Shown here: positions 6,786 to 15,088 of the stretch, one piece after another | How positions within the stretch are numbered: the first letter of the stretch is position 1 | Layout of the letters: every line of letters begins with the position of its first letter | Assembly: GCA_016199245.1 (NCBI GenBank) | Contig: JACQHC010000083.1 | Location: 1 to 33,493, forward strand | Length of the DNA: 33,493 nucleotides | From: Gemmatimonadota bacterium | GTDB taxonomy: Bacteria > Gemmatimonadota > Gemmatimonadetes > Gemmatimonadales > GWC2-71-9 | Reading direction: 5' to 3' | Position numbers and translations under genes: made by a program | The notes under the pieces: model-generated | The model's input: the letters and a program-made list of their open reading frames with translations, nothing else | The model's database searches: none | Told to the model about the DNA's origin: nothing

Positions 6786-7922
6786 CTACGCCCCGTTCGC
6801 CAGCAGGAGCCTCGCCACAAAACCGGCATGATCCGACGGCCACAGTCCGGAGCCGGTCCGGTCCGCTGGATCCTCTCCCACGATGTCCATGTGGACGCCG
6901 CCGGTCACGCGCCCGCGGGGGTGGTCAAACCCGTCACGCACCAGAATGAAGTCGATGCGCTTGACGAGTCGCGACGCGGCGTTGCGCAGATCGCTGGCCT
7001 GGCAACATGAATACGCCGGATCTCGCGGGTGAGCTTGCGACCAGGTATCCACCATCCCGGCGTTGATCAACGTACCGTAGGTAGGTGAGGTGGTGCCGTC
7101 CGCGTTGGAGTTGAAGTCGCCCACGAAGATCAACGGTAGGGCCTCACCGGCGTACGCTTGCAACAGCTCGGAGGCCTGGGCCATCTGGATGGGGTAGAGA
7201 TCCGGTATGTCGGCAGGCTCCAGGTGCGTGCTGACGAAGCGGTAGGAGCGCCCGTCCACGGTGGCACGGACGGCGGCCCACCCACGTGTGGTGGTCACCG
7301 GCACGCCAGCGACCGTGAACGTGAGGTTCACCGAGAAGTTGCGCTGATCCACTTCGGCGATCCCCACGTCGCCACGGGCCAGAATCACCTCGTGATCGAC
7401 CAACCGCAGATCCTCTCCCGTGGCGCTCGGCAACTCGATGTCCCAATCTTTGGTCAGAGCAGCGACTCTGTAGTCGAGGCCGCGCGCGGCGAGCGCGGCC
7501 CGGAGGATCGCGAGATAGTCATACACGACCTCCGTGGCCGGCGTGTTCTCGCCGGTAATGACAAAGCCGGGGAACTGCCGCAGGATCGAGGAGACTTCCT
7601 GGAGGCCGATGAGATGCGGCCGCGTGGCGGCGATCTCGTCCGCCAGGGCCTCCGCACGCAGGGCGAAATCCGTGGACCGGATGACCCCGAACTGGTGCGC
7701 CACGCGGGCCAGAAGGTCGGGCACGGATTCCGCCAGCGCGATCGAGTCGATGTTCGCGCCGACGTAGACGTTGCGCGTCATGACCACCAGCCCGTTGACG
7801 TTCCCTGCGGGGGCCACCTGCTGGAGGTCCGGGCCGAACATCAGATCCGGGCTGACCGGGTCGCGGTCGATGCATCCCAACATCCCCAACGCGCTGATAA
7901 GTGCTGCCAGTGAACGGTCCAT
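6786..7922 (-). CDS. Endonuclease/exonuclease/phosphatase (EEP) family lipoprotein
   Basis: Encodes 378 residues. The N-terminus (MDRSLAALISALGMLGC) ends in a lipobox with Cys17 as the lipidation site, so the mature protein should be anchored in a membrane facing the periplasm or outside. The EEP fold motifs appear in order: TRNVYVG, LQEVSS (metal-binding Glu), STHLEP, VGDFNSN (catalytic Asp and Asn), KRIDFILV and the C-terminal SDHAG (catalytic His). All catalytic residues appear intact. The family includes DNase I-like nucleases, sphingomyelinases and inositol phosphatases; the sequence alone does not fix the substrate. An extracytoplasmic phosphodiesterase or nuclease role would fit phosphate scavenging, as does the PhoD-like gene nearby. 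Transcribed separately from the upstream lipoprotein gene, which has its own terminator. Confidence 0.85.
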   Translation of the reverse strand: MDRSLAALISALGMLGCIDRDPVSPDLMFGPDLQQVAPAGNVNGLVVMTRNVYVGANIDSIALAESVPDLLARVAHQFGVIRSTDFALRAEALADEIAATRPHLIGLQEVSSILRQFPGFVITGENTPATEVVYDYLAILRAALAARGLDYRVAALTKDWDIELPSATGEDLRLVDHEVILARGDVGIAEVDQRNFSVNLTFTVAGVPVTTTRGWAAVRATVDGRSYRFVSTHLEPADIPDLYPIQMAQASELLQAYAGEALPLIFVGDFNSNADGTTSPTYGTLINAGMVDTWSQAHPRDPAYSCCQASDLRNAASRLVKRIDFILVRDGFDHPRGRVTGGVHMDIVGEDPADRTGSGLWPSDHAGFVARLLLANGA

Positions 7923-7995
7923 GTGCCACCTCGCGAATGAAGGGTCCCAGGGGTCGGGGCACAGTATCCGCGGGCTGGCGTCAAGGGACCGTCAA

Positions 7996-8026
7996 GAAAA
8001 CGGCCGCCGGCTCCGTGCCGGCGGCC
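7996..8026 (-). terminator. Intrinsic terminator of the 8058-8822 gene
   Basis: Read on the minus strand: a perfect 10-bp GC stem (GGCCGCCGGC / GCCGGCGGCC, 8026-8017 with 8011-8002), a 5-nt loop, then G and a TTTTC run. It lies 31 nt past the stop codon of the upstream lipoprotein gene. Confidence 0.8.
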
Positions 8027-8057
8027 TCGAAGAGACCGGCTTCGAACGGGCGACCCG

Positions 8058-8822
8058 TTACGGGTGCCGACCGCAGGTCGACGTGCGGTTGGCGAGGTCG
8101 CGCGTGCAGGTCATCGTGCCCCGCTCCGTCGTGATCTCGACCTGCACCACGCCCGACCCGTCGAACGTCTCGCGCACGATGCGCCAGAAGGTCCGGGGCT
8201 CGCCGCCTCCCACGACGTGCGTCGTGGTCACAGCGTGGACCCGCGCGCCGGACAGCGGCCAGTGATTCGCGCGGTCCCGCGGGACAGGAACGACCAGCGC
8301 CAAAGTGCTGTCCGTCACGACGTCCGAGACCTGGACGGCCACCCCCGCGCGATCCGTGAACGAGCGGGTGATCGTCCCGTTCTCCACACCGTTGAGCGTC
8401 CGCTCCGTTTCCTCACCCGCCATCCCGCTCACTAGCATGACGCCCGAGCGGTCCACGGTGATCGTGCCGCCATCCCGGCCGGTCGCCGTTCCCTTTGCAG
8501 TCGTCTCGGTCCGCATGGAGGCCGTGGTCAGCCGGTCGAACTGCGCCTGGACGTTGCCGTCGGCGTCGTACAGCGTGAACGTGCGCGTGATCACGATCCC
8601 GTTCCGGTTCATCTCGGGGCAGGTGAAGCGACCGTCGGCCTCCGAGTAGACACACGGGCCGCCACGCGTCGTGCCGGCGGGTCCGATATCGAACGTCGGC
8701 ACCTCAGGGTCGGCCAGGGCGCCGAGCTCGGTCGGCTCCGGGTCGGCCGGCCCGTCCGAGCAAGCGGCTGCCGCGAGTAGCAGGGCCGCGGTCCCAAATC
8801 GTAGAACTCTGGGGATCACCAT
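8058..8822 (-). CDS. Lipoprotein of unknown function
   Basis: Encodes 254 residues. The ATG at 8822 follows GGAGGA at good spacing. The N-terminus MVIPRVLRFGTAALLLAAAAC has a lipobox (AAAAC, Cys21), followed by an acidic, proline-rich linker typical of lipoproteins. The rest is beta-rich, with two closely spaced cysteines (GPCVYSEADGRFTCPE) and two near the C-terminus (TCTRDLANRTSTCG), which could form two disulphides. No catalytic motif visible. I do not know a named family; similar lipoproteins occur in several copies in Gemmatimonadota-type genomes (general recollection, not a search). It has its own terminator. Confidence 0.75.
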   Translation of the reverse strand: MVIPRVLRFGTAALLLAAAACSDGPADPEPTELGALADPEVPTFDIGPAGTTRGGPCVYSEADGRFTCPEMNRNGIVITRTFTLYDADGNVQAQFDRLTTASMRTETTAKGTATGRDGGTITVDRSGVMLVSGMAGEETERTLNGVENGTITRSFTDRAGVAVQVSDVVTDSTLALVVPVPRDRANHWPLSGARVHAVTTTHVVGGGEPRTFWRIVRETFDGSGVVQVEITTERGTMTCTRDLANRTSTCGRHP

Positions 8823-8993
8823 CGTTTGTTCCTCCGAAATGTTGGCTTCCGCAGCGCTGCCCGCGACGGCACACCTGGGAAGAATCCCTCAGAACGCGGT
8901 CGGGGTATTAGTCGCGGGCATACGGCTCACGCCCCCCCGCCCCGCCATGCACCATCTCCGACGCTCTCACAGGCCGCTTGTTAAGCCCCCGAG

Positions 8994-10526
8994 TCACGCC
9001 GGTACCGGTCCCGGCCTGCCATCCTCCACGACGAAGGACGCCCGCGTCTTGAGCGGGGCCCCGGGCTGCGAAATGTACTCCACGATCCGGTAGTCCGACT
9101 GCCAGGCTCTGGGCGTCACCTCGCAGCTCACGTAGCCCCGCTGGCTGTTCAGGAACTTCACGTGCGGGTTTTCCGACAGCACGCCGCTCGCCCAGGGGGC
9201 GAGGTCCACCCCGTCTCCGCCCGAGCTGACCGACGTGCCGGCGAACTCGGTCGCCACAGCCGGCGAGCGTTCGTCCGCGAAGTCGGCCTTGAGGTCGCTC
9301 ACCCAGTTGTTGTGGTTGTCGCCCGTGAGCACCACAGGGTTGGCGACCCGCCGGTCCCGCAAGCCGCCGAGCACGCGGTTCCGCTCCGCCACGTAGCCGT
9401 TCCATTTGTCCATGCTGTAGCCCCGGTCCGGTCCGGTCACGGTGTCGGCCTGTACCATGAGCACCTGTTGGGCCAGGACGTTCCAGCGCGTCCGGGATCG
9501 GCTCAGCCGATCCCACAGCCAGCGCTCCTGTTCCGCTCCGAGGATCGTCTGCGCGCGGTCGAGCGCCGCGGGACACAGGGGAGCGACTCGCTGCTCGCAC
9601 GGCTGGTCGCTGCGGTACTGCCGGGTATCAAGCACGGAGAACCCGGCGAGCGTGCCGAACTCGACGCCCCGGTACATCTGCGCGAACGGCCCATGCGGGA
9701 CTGCCGCGCGCCGCAGCGGCATGTGCTCGTAGTAGGCCTGGTAGGCCGCCGCGCGTCGTTCCAGAAACGCCTCGGCGGGATCCCGGTTTTCGGAGACCGC
9801 CCCAGCATAGTCGTTATCCACCTCGTGATCGTCCCACGTCACGACCCAGGGAAATGCCGCGTGCGCGGCCTGCAAGTCCGGGTCTGTCTTGTACAGCGCG
9901 TAGCGGTTGCGGTACTCGTCGAGTGACTGGATCTCGTTGCCGGTGTGGATCCGCACGCGGGACGCATCGCCCTGGTACTCGTAGATGTAGTCACCGAGAT
10001 GGAAAACCAGATCGAGATCTTCCTCCGCCATGTGACGGTACGCGGTGTAGTAGCCGTACTCGTAGTGCTGGCAGGACGCGAAGGCGAAGCGCAGGCGCTC
10101 GGTGGCGGCGGCGGCCGCCGGTGTCGTGCGCGTCCGGCCTATCGCGCTCGTCTCCGCGCCCGCATGGAACCGGTACCAGTAGGTGCGATCGGGCTCGAGG
10201 CCCTCCACTTCCACGTGCACGCTGTGCCCGAAGTCCGGAGACGCTACGGTCGTGCCTCGCTTGACGATTCTCCGCAGCTGGTCATCCGTCGCCACCTCCC
10301 ATCCAACCTCGACGCCTTCAGGCGGCATTCCCCCGCCGCGTAGCGGATCGGGCGCGAGCCGCGTCCACAGGACCACGCCGTGGGGAGCCGGGTCGCCGGA
10401 CGCCACGCCCAGCGTGAACGGGTATGACGTGAAGACGGGGCGCCGCCACAGCGCTCGCGCGGCCGGGATCCACAGCCCGCCCGCACTCAGCGCCGCCAGC
10501 CGCGCGACGAATGCTCGACGTTGCAT
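8994..10526 (-). CDS. phoD: PhoD-like alkaline phosphatase/phosphodiesterase, Tat-exported
   Basis: Encodes 510 residues from the ATG at 10526. The N-terminus [20 protein letters not shown] has a twin-arginine motif (RRAF) and a hydrophobic stretch, as expected for a folded metalloenzyme exported by Tat. An N-terminal Ig-like PhoD_N domain (about 33-140; [19 protein letters not shown]) precedes the catalytic metallophosphatase domain. Metal-site motifs: [12 protein letters not shown] (Cys152), HLGDYIYEY (Asp179), [11 protein letters not shown] (231-241) and LTGDNHNNW. All expected ligands are present. It hydrolyses phosphomonoesters or diesters outside the cytoplasm, releasing phosphate. I see no clear Pho box in the 104-bp region shared with the divergent hisN-like gene, so phosphate control is not shown. 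Confidence 0.93.
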   Translation of the reverse strand: MQRRAFVARLAALSAGGLWIPAARALWRRPVFTSYPFTLGVASGDPAPHGVVLWTRLAPDPLRGGGMPPEGVEVGWEVATDDQLRRIVKRGTTVASPDFGHSVHVEVEGLEPDRTYWYRFHAGAETSAIGRTRTTPAAAAATERLRFAFASCQHYEYGYYTAYRHMAEEDLDLVFHLGDYIYEYQGDASRVRIHTGNEIQSLDEYRNRYALYKTDPDLQAAHAAFPWVVTWDDHEVDNDYAGAVSENRDPAEAFLERRAAAYQAYYEHMPLRRAAVPHGPFAQMYRGVEFGTLAGFSVLDTRQYRSDQPCEQRVAPLCPAALDRAQTILGAEQERWLWDRLSRSRTRWNVLAQQVLMVQADTVTGPDRGYSMDKWNGYVAERNRVLGGLRDRRVANPVVLTGDNHNNWVSDLKADFADERSPAVATEFAGTSVSSGGDGVDLAPWASGVLSENPHVKFLNSQRGYVSCEVTPRAWQSDYRIVEYISQPGAPLKTRASFVVEDGRPGPVPA

Positions 10527-10630
10527 GTGTCCCCAAGATCCAGGGCGGTGACAATCTACCCGCCGCAAGCGGCGCCTGTGAGGCCGGCCTTGACCTTCGC
10601 TCAGGCTCACCGGAAGTTGGTCGGCCGATC

Positions 10631-11410
10631 ATGCCTGAGCCACTCCGGGCCTACCTCGATTTCGCGTTACAGACCGCCCGGGCTGCCGGCGACGTCACGC
10701 TCCGGTACTACCAGCAAGGCGTGGCCGTGGAGGCCAAGGCGGACCGCACGCCCGTCACAGCCGCCGATCGCGAGGCGGAAGGGTTGATCAGGCGACGCAT
10801 CGAGACACAGTTCCCGAGTCATGCCATCGTGGGCGAAGAGTATGGCACGACCGGTCGCGCCGATGCCACGCATCGCTGGATCATCGACCCCATTGACGGC
10901 ACGCGCGCCTTCGTTCGGGGCGTACCGCTCTATGCCGTCTTGATCGGACTCGAAATCGAGGGCCGCGTGCGGGTAGGCGTGGCGCACTTCCCCGCGCTGA
11001 CGGAAACGATCTCGGCGGCAAGCGGGGAAGGCTGCGACTGGAACGGCCGGCCAGCACGAGTCTCGGGTATCGCGAGTCTGCGGGATGGAATCGTGGTCCA
11101 CTGGAATGCCGCCACGTTCAACACGACGGGCAAAGCCGGAGCGTGGGCCCGGCTTGCGGCGGCGGCCGGCTTTTGCGCCGGCTGGGCGGACGCGTACGCG
11201 TACCTTCTGGTCGCCACCGGGCGCGTCGAAGTCGCGATTGACCCCGTGATGCGGGAGTGGGACTGCGCCGCGTTCGTGCCGATTCTCGAGGAAGCAGGCG
11301 GGTATTTCGGAGACTGGAGCGGCAACGAGACCATCTACGCCGGCGAGGCCCTCGCCACGACGCGCACGTTGTTGCCGGAGGTATTACGGGTGCTAAAAGG
11401 GCCGACGTAG
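10631..11410 (+). CDS. hisN: Inositol-monophosphatase family phosphatase (HisN-like)
   Basis: Encodes 259 residues, the usual family size. The ATG at 10631 starts MPEPLRAYLDFALQTARAAG; the open frame upstream (to 10511) overlaps the phoD start and is unlikely to be translated. Metal and substrate motifs: DRTPVTAADREAE, VGEEYG (metal-binding Glu), WIIDPIDGTRAF (Asp86 and Asp89, the family signature) and MREWDCAAF (third metal Asp). The form resembles histidinol-phosphatases of the IMPase family, which complete histidine biosynthesis, more than classical SuhB; the split between HisN, SuhB and CysQ cannot be settled without alignment. Cytoplasmic. No histidine genes are adjacent. No good ribosome-binding site is visible. 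Confidence 0.85.
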   Translation: MPEPLRAYLDFALQTARAAGDVTLRYYQQGVAVEAKADRTPVTAADREAEGLIRRRIETQFPSHAIVGEEYGTTGRADATHRWIIDPIDGTRAFVRGVPLYAVLIGLEIEGRVRVGVAHFPALTETISAASGEGCDWNGRPARVSGIASLRDGIVVHWNAATFNTTGKAGAWARLAAAAGFCAGWADAYAYLLVATGRVEVAIDPVMREWDCAAFVPILEEAGGYFGDWSGNETIYAGEALATTRTLLPEVLRVLKGPT

Positions 11411-11430
11411 GCGACACAGCATAGGCCGGG

Positions 11431-11470
11431 TCGGTGGCGATCAGGGACGATCACAGCGACGATCGACGAG
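11431..11470. repeat. Phased decamer repeat between convergent genes
   Basis: Units tcggtggcga, tcagggacga, tcacagcgac, gatcgacgag keep a roughly 10-bp period of (G)CGA trinucleotides, as at 811-850. It lies between the convergent hisN-like gene (ends 11410) and the S9 peptidase (ends 11504). More diverged than the other copies. Confidence 0.5.
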
Positions 11471-11503
11471 CCTGATGCCCCTCCGCACGCTGCTCGCCAT
11501 TGC

Positions 11504-13585
11504 CTACTGTTCCGTTGAACTCCTGCGGCCAAGCCACTTCTCCCACCACTTCAACTCCTGGTAGTAGCGATGCACCGTGTTCCACGGCGTCCAGTTGCCG
11601 TGGTACATGTCGGGATAGCGGACGAACATCGCCGGCACGCGCCGCTTCTTCAGCGCCACGTACATCTGCTCGGCCTGCTCGATGGGCACGCGGAAATCGG
11701 ACTCTCCGTGGACGAACATCGTGGGCGTCACCGCGGCGTCCGCGTGCATCACGGGCGAGAGATCCATGAGGAGCCGACCGCTCCGCTCTTCCCACGGCGG
11801 CCCGAAGAACTCGCTTTCCTTGGTGCGGGGAATGTCCGCCGTGCCGTAGTCGCTCACCCAGTTCGAGATGCCGGCTCCCGAGACCGCGGCCGCGAACCGG
11901 TTGGAATGGGTGATCAGCCAATTCGTGAGGAACCCACCATACGAGTAGCCCGTGACCGCGAGCCGCTCCGCGTCCACGGGAAACCGCGCGACGACGTGAT
12001 CCACGCCGGCCAAAACGTCTTCCGAATCCTTGAGGCCCCAACCACCCCACGTGCCCCACAGGAACCTCTCCCCGTAGCCGGTGGAGCCACGAGGGTTCGT
12101 GTACAGCACGCCATAACCTCGGGCAGCCCACAGCTGGAATTGGAACGAGAAGTCGTAGCCATAGGCGCCGTGCGGGCCGCCGTGAATGGCCAGGATCAGC
12201 GGGACGCGTGCGTTGCCCGCCACTTGTGGCAGTATCACCCAGCCTTCGACGTCCGTGCCGTCCGCGCTCTTGTAGGACACGCGTCCGGCGGGCCGAACCA
12301 ACGCCTCCGACAGCAGCGCGTCGTTCAAGCCGGAGAGCCGTCGCTCGTCCGATCCGTCCAAACGGGCGGAGTAGATTTCCGCGGGATGCGTAGGATCCGT
12401 CAGGCCATACGCCATCCGCGTGAAGTCGGTCGAGAACGTGAATCCGGAGAGTCGCCGCTCCCCCCGTGTGACCTGCTCGACTGAGCCGCCGGCGAGTGAT
12501 ACACGGAACAGGTGATCCGCGCCTCCCATGCCGCCGCCGAAGTACGCGAAGCGTCCGTCCGCACCGACTCGCGGTGATCCGGGAAGCAGGTCCCATTGCC
12601 CCGTGAGGTTCTCCATTGGTCCGCCCGCCGCGGGCATGCGGAACAGGTCCACCGGCGCCCCGTGACTTTGGCCCACCGCGATCACCATGCTCAGCCCCAT
12701 TTGGCGGCGGAACACGAGCCACCTGCCGTCCGGCGACCAGGCGGGCCCGTCATGGTCGTAGCCGTCGCCCGTGAGGCGCGTAACGCCGCCCGTGAGATCC
12801 ACGACCCACAGGTCGGCGCGCTCGTAGGTGTATTCATCCCGCTGGTGCGCGTTTGCCACGATCACCAGAGCCCGGCTATCGGGCCGCCACGCGATCTCCT
12901 GCACGTTCACGCCCAGTGTGGTCAATTGTCGCGGGGTCCCGCCATTCAGCGGCACGACGTAGAGCTCTTCCGGCGGCGTTACGAGCGGGTCCCGCGGGTC
13001 CTTGAGATACCCACGCCCATCGAACCGATAGTTCATCCAGTCGTACGTCCGGCCCGTGAACCGCTCGGCCAGGCGCCGCTCGAAATCCGTCGCCGGTGCT
13101 GGCGCCGCGCCGCGGTCCGGCGGCGAGGACTTGGTGAACGCGATCCACTGGTTGTCCGGGCTGAACACCGGCGTGCCTTCGACACCGGGGATCTGGAACG
13201 CCTCGCCTGGCTGGTCCATGCGCAGGAACCAGACGGACGCCCTGGGCTCGGTGTCGCCCGGCACGCGCCGCTGCGAGGTGAAGGCGAGCAGCCGGCCATC
13301 CGGGCTCCATCGCGGAGACGAAGAACTGAACGAGGGATGCGTGAGGCGTGTCCCCGGGCTCGAGCCGTCCGATGGCGCGACCCAGATTTCGCTGCGCCGC
13401 TGGTTCTCCGCCTCGACGATGTAGGTGCGCACGAATGCGACCCGTTTGCCGTCGGGCGACATCGCGGGACTGCCGGCGGTCTCGACCCGGTAGTAGTCCT
13501 CGAGGGACAGCGGGCGGGTCTGACCCGTCGCCGGGGAAGAGGCGAACAGGCACAGCCCCGTAAGTAGAAGCGCGTGGCGGGACAC
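11504..13585 (-). CDS. Secreted S9 family (prolyl oligopeptidase/acylaminoacyl-peptidase-like) serine peptidase
   Basis: About 693 residues from the GTG at 13585, which has GAGG 6 nt upstream and immediately precedes a signal peptide (SRHALLLTGLCLFASSPATG). The frame is open to 13645, but that extension adds a polar leader and is not preferred. Residues about 30-430 form a WD40/TolB-like beta-propeller with repeated SPDG and WSPDGR motifs (SPAMSPDGKRVAFVR, SPRWSPDGRLLAF, GPAWSPDGRWLVF). The C-terminal alpha/beta hydrolase domain carries the triad Ser548 (GYSYGG), Asp630 (GESDFRVP) and His662 (DMYHGNW). Length and order match dipeptidyl-peptidase IV and acylaminoacyl-peptidase relatives. It probably trims peptides in the periplasm or outside the cell. 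All catalytic residues are intact. Confidence 0.93.
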   Translation of the reverse strand: MSRHALLLTGLCLFASSPATGQTRPLSLEDYYRVETAGSPAMSPDGKRVAFVRTYIVEAENQRRSEIWVAPSDGSSPGTRLTHPSFSSSSPRWSPDGRLLAFTSQRRVPGDTEPRASVWFLRMDQPGEAFQIPGVEGTPVFSPDNQWIAFTKSSPPDRGAAPAPATDFERRLAERFTGRTYDWMNYRFDGRGYLKDPRDPLVTPPEELYVVPLNGGTPRQLTTLGVNVQEIAWRPDSRALVIVANAHQRDEYTYERADLWVVDLTGGVTRLTGDGYDHDGPAWSPDGRWLVFRRQMGLSMVIAVGQSHGAPVDLFRMPAAGGPMENLTGQWDLLPGSPRVGADGRFAYFGGGMGGADHLFRVSLAGGSVEQVTRGERRLSGFTFSTDFTRMAYGLTDPTHPAEIYSARLDGSDERRLSGLNDALLSEALVRPAGRVSYKSADGTDVEGWVILPQVAGNARVPLILAIHGGPHGAYGYDFSFQFQLWAARGYGVLYTNPRGSTGYGERFLWGTWGGWGLKDSEDVLAGVDHVVARFPVDAERLAVTGYSYGGFLTNWLITHSNRFAAAVSGAGISNWVSDYGTADIPRTKESEFFGPPWEERSGRLLMDLSPVMHADAAVTPTMFVHGESDFRVPIEQAEQMYVALKKRRVPAMFVRYPDMYHGNWTPWNTVHRYYQELKWWEKWLGRRSSTEQ

Positions 13586-13704
13586 TGCGGACCTCACTGG
13601 GGTCAGCGGAAGCGAAGAATGCTCTCCGCTCCGCTCATCCGGCAAGCTTGGCCTGACTGGCGCCCCGCGGGGATCGCTGGCGAACGCGGGGCCAGGCGGC
13701 GTGC

Positions 13705-13724
13705 GATCCTATAGGATCCTATAG
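13705..13724. repeat. Tandem GATCCTATAG duplication containing a 16-bp palindrome
   Basis: Two exact copies of GATCCTATAG (13705-13714 and 13715-13724). The overlapping CTATAGGATCCTATAG (13709-13724) is a perfect palindrome. This AT-rich spot is 120 bp upstream of the S9 peptidase start; on the minus strand it offers TATAGG as a possible -10 element. It could be an operator or promoter. Confidence 0.6.
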
Positions 13725-13767
13725 AGGTGTCTGCCGGATCCCCGCCGGCTACTCGGGCGACCGAGGC

Positions 13768-13977
13768 TTAGCTCGTGGTTTCCGGGCGCCGCTCGATCAG
13801 CTTTTGGAACAGCCGGTACGCGACGTACAACAACAGCGCCACAAGGGCGATCTTCAGGACGAGGAACACCGCGCCGAGGGCGATGGCGATGAACGGTAAC
13901 ACCAGACCCCACAACAACTTCCACACTACGACTCCGGCCACGCCCAGGGCGGCAAGAGTCACGAGCGGACGCAACAT
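13768..13977 (-). CDS. Small two-helix membrane protein
   Basis: Encodes 69 residues; the ATG at 13977 follows AAAGAGGTC, a good ribosome-binding site. Nearly the whole chain is hydrophobic: helix 1 about residues 5-24 (LVTLAALGVAGVVVWKLLWG), helix 2 about 27-55 (LPFIAIALGAVFLVLKIALV and on), then a basic tail KLIERRPETTS. The two helices are close and probably form a hairpin in the inner membrane. No family name recognised; the clear ribosome-binding site and non-random composition support it as coding. Confidence 0.75.
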   Translation of the reverse strand: MLRPLVTLAALGVAGVVVWKLLWGLVLPFIAIALGAVFLVLKIALVALLLYVAYRLFQKLIERRPETTS

Positions 13978-14043
13978 AGGATGACCTCTTTCAGAAGAGA
14001 GCCTGCTTCATCCCACTACGCACGCCTCGGACGGTTGTTTCGA

Positions 14044-14093
14044 CTGTCGTCCCCTGTCGCTCTACGTCGTCCCCCGTCGTCTCGTCGTCATGC
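14044..14093. repeat. Phased GTCGTCCCC decamers overlapping the 3' end of idi
   Basis: Five units in a strict 10-bp register (ctgtcgtccc, ctgtcgctct, acgtcgtccc, ccgtcgtctc, gtcgtcatgc). On the minus strand they read as cgacagggga / cgacggggga, the same type as the other arrays in the window. The idi stop codon (14062-14064) lies inside the array, so the last codons of idi (TTRRRGTT) are repeat-derived. Confidence 0.65.
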
Positions 14094-14586
14094 CCTCAAC
14101 CACCGGCTTCAGCCAAGCGCTGTACCGCTCGGGACGGGCATACAGATCTGCTACCAGGTCAGCCACTGTCACCCAGTGCCACTCCGACACCTCCTGCGGA
14201 TCGGGCTGAGGTGTGCCGTCGAACCGCCCCACGAACACATGATCCAGCTCGTGTTCGACGAGTCCGCCCCCCAGTTCGGCCCGGTATGTAAAAGTGAACA
14301 CCGGCGCGAGATCGACCTCTACCCCCATCTCCTCGCGCAAGCGGCGTCGCGCGGCGCCCGCCGTGCTCTCGCCGGGGCGCGGATGCCCGCAACAGGTGTT
14401 GGACCAGAGCCCGGCCGAGTGGTACTTGCCGGATGAGCGCCGCTGGAGCAGCAGCCGGTTGTGCGCGTCCTCGAGGAATACCGAGAAGGCGCGGTGCAGC
14501 CGCCCGTTACGATGCACCGCGAGCTTCTCGGCCGTGCCGACCTCGTGATCCTCGGCGTCGACCAGGACGACCAGTTCCTGCATCAT
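14062..14586 (-). CDS. idi: Isopentenyl-diphosphate delta-isomerase, type I (Nudix fold)
   Basis: Encodes 174 residues from the ATG at 14586; a second ATG at 14583 is equally possible and neither has a clear ribosome-binding site. It interconverts IPP and DMAPP, the C5 units of isoprenoids, in the cytoplasm. Motifs: HRAFSVFLEDAHNRLLLQRR, KYHSAGLWSNTCCGHPRPGE with catalytic Cys66 (the Cys before GHP), the Nudix-like ARRRLREEMG and EHELDHVF with the catalytic Glu113. All metal- and substrate-binding residues typical of type I appear present. The length matches E. coli Idi. No other isoprenoid gene is adjacent. The C-terminal residues TTRRRGTT are encoded by an intergenic-type repeat that also contains the stop codon. 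Confidence 0.93.
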   Translation of the reverse strand: MMQELVVLVDAEDHEVGTAEKLAVHRNGRLHRAFSVFLEDAHNRLLLQRRSSGKYHSAGLWSNTCCGHPRPGESTAGAARRRLREEMGVEVDLAPVFTFTYRAELGGGLVEHELDHVFVGRFDGTPQPDPQEVSEWHWVTVADLVADLYARPERYSAWLKPVVEGMTTRRRGTT

Positions 14587-14669
14587 GAGTTCGTGGCGCA
14601 ACGGTGGCGGTCGGTGGCCAGTCGCACAAGGGGTCGCTGACAGACTGGACGGTTGCGCTCATCGGCCCG

Positions 14670-14684
14670 TAGAATCTCTACTCA
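14670..14684 (+). promoter_or_regulatory. Possible -10 element giving a leaderless mRNA
   Basis: TAGAAT at 14670-14675 is followed after 8 nt by the ATG of the lipoprotein gene at 14684. No ribosome-binding site is seen, so transcription may begin at the start codon. No convincing -35 element (TGGACG at 14646-14651 lies at an 18-bp spacing). Confidence 0.4.
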
Positions 14685-15088
14685 TGCGCACGGGACTCCT
14701 CTCCCCGATACGGCGCACGGTGCTGAGTATGACCGCCTTGGCCACCGTCGCCGGCTGCTGGGGTGACGTCGTTGAGCCCCGGCGAGACCTTCTCGTGCAG
14801 CTCGAATCGCCCAACGGCAACGAGGGCGCCGCTGTGATCGAAGTGGTGGGCCCGGGTCTTGGAGAGGTAGCCGCCGTTGCCGGCCAGTCGTTCACGTACG
14901 TCTCCGGTGATACCACGCGCGTCGTGATCCTGCTGGACTCCGCCGGCCCGATCGAGTTCACCATGCGGCTCACCGGTCTCACGTATCCCGGCGCCGCCGT
15001 GCTCCAGGTGGCGGACAGCGCGGATAACCTCCGCTCGCTCGGCGGGTACCGGGCGCGGGTCACAGCAGGGCGAGCCGCACCAAGATGA
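14684..15088 (+). CDS. Lipoprotein with cohesin-like character, coupled to the M6 protease
   Basis: Encodes 134 residues. The N-terminus (IRRTVLSMTALATVAGC) is a lipoprotein signal with Cys25. The mature part begins with a short linker and is then all-beta: RDLLVQLESPNGNEGAAVIE, GPIEFTMRLTGLTYPGAAVL, VADSADNLRSLGGYRARV. The alternation of beta-strands, the GPIEFTMRLTG strand and the PGAAVLQVADSADN turn recall cohesin or carbohydrate-binding beta-sandwiches, but I cannot confirm a family by eye. The start at 14684 is preferred over the upstream open frame (from 14585), which overlaps idi. Its stop overlaps the ATG of the next gene by 4 nt (ATGA), so the two proteins are translationally coupled and probably work together. 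Confidence 0.75.
   Translation: MRTGLLSPIRRTVLSMTALATVAGCWGDVVEPRRDLLVQLESPNGNEGAAVIEVVGPGLGEVAAVAGQSFTYVSGDTTRVVILLDSAGPIEFTMRLTGLTYPGAAVLQVADSADNLRSLGGYRARVTAGRAAPR

Noticed and set aside
12596-13567. A 323-residue plus-strand open frame opposite the S9 peptidase
   Set aside because: The minus strand encodes a full peptidase with propeller motifs and catalytic triad; the plus-strand reading is a His/Arg-rich shadow.
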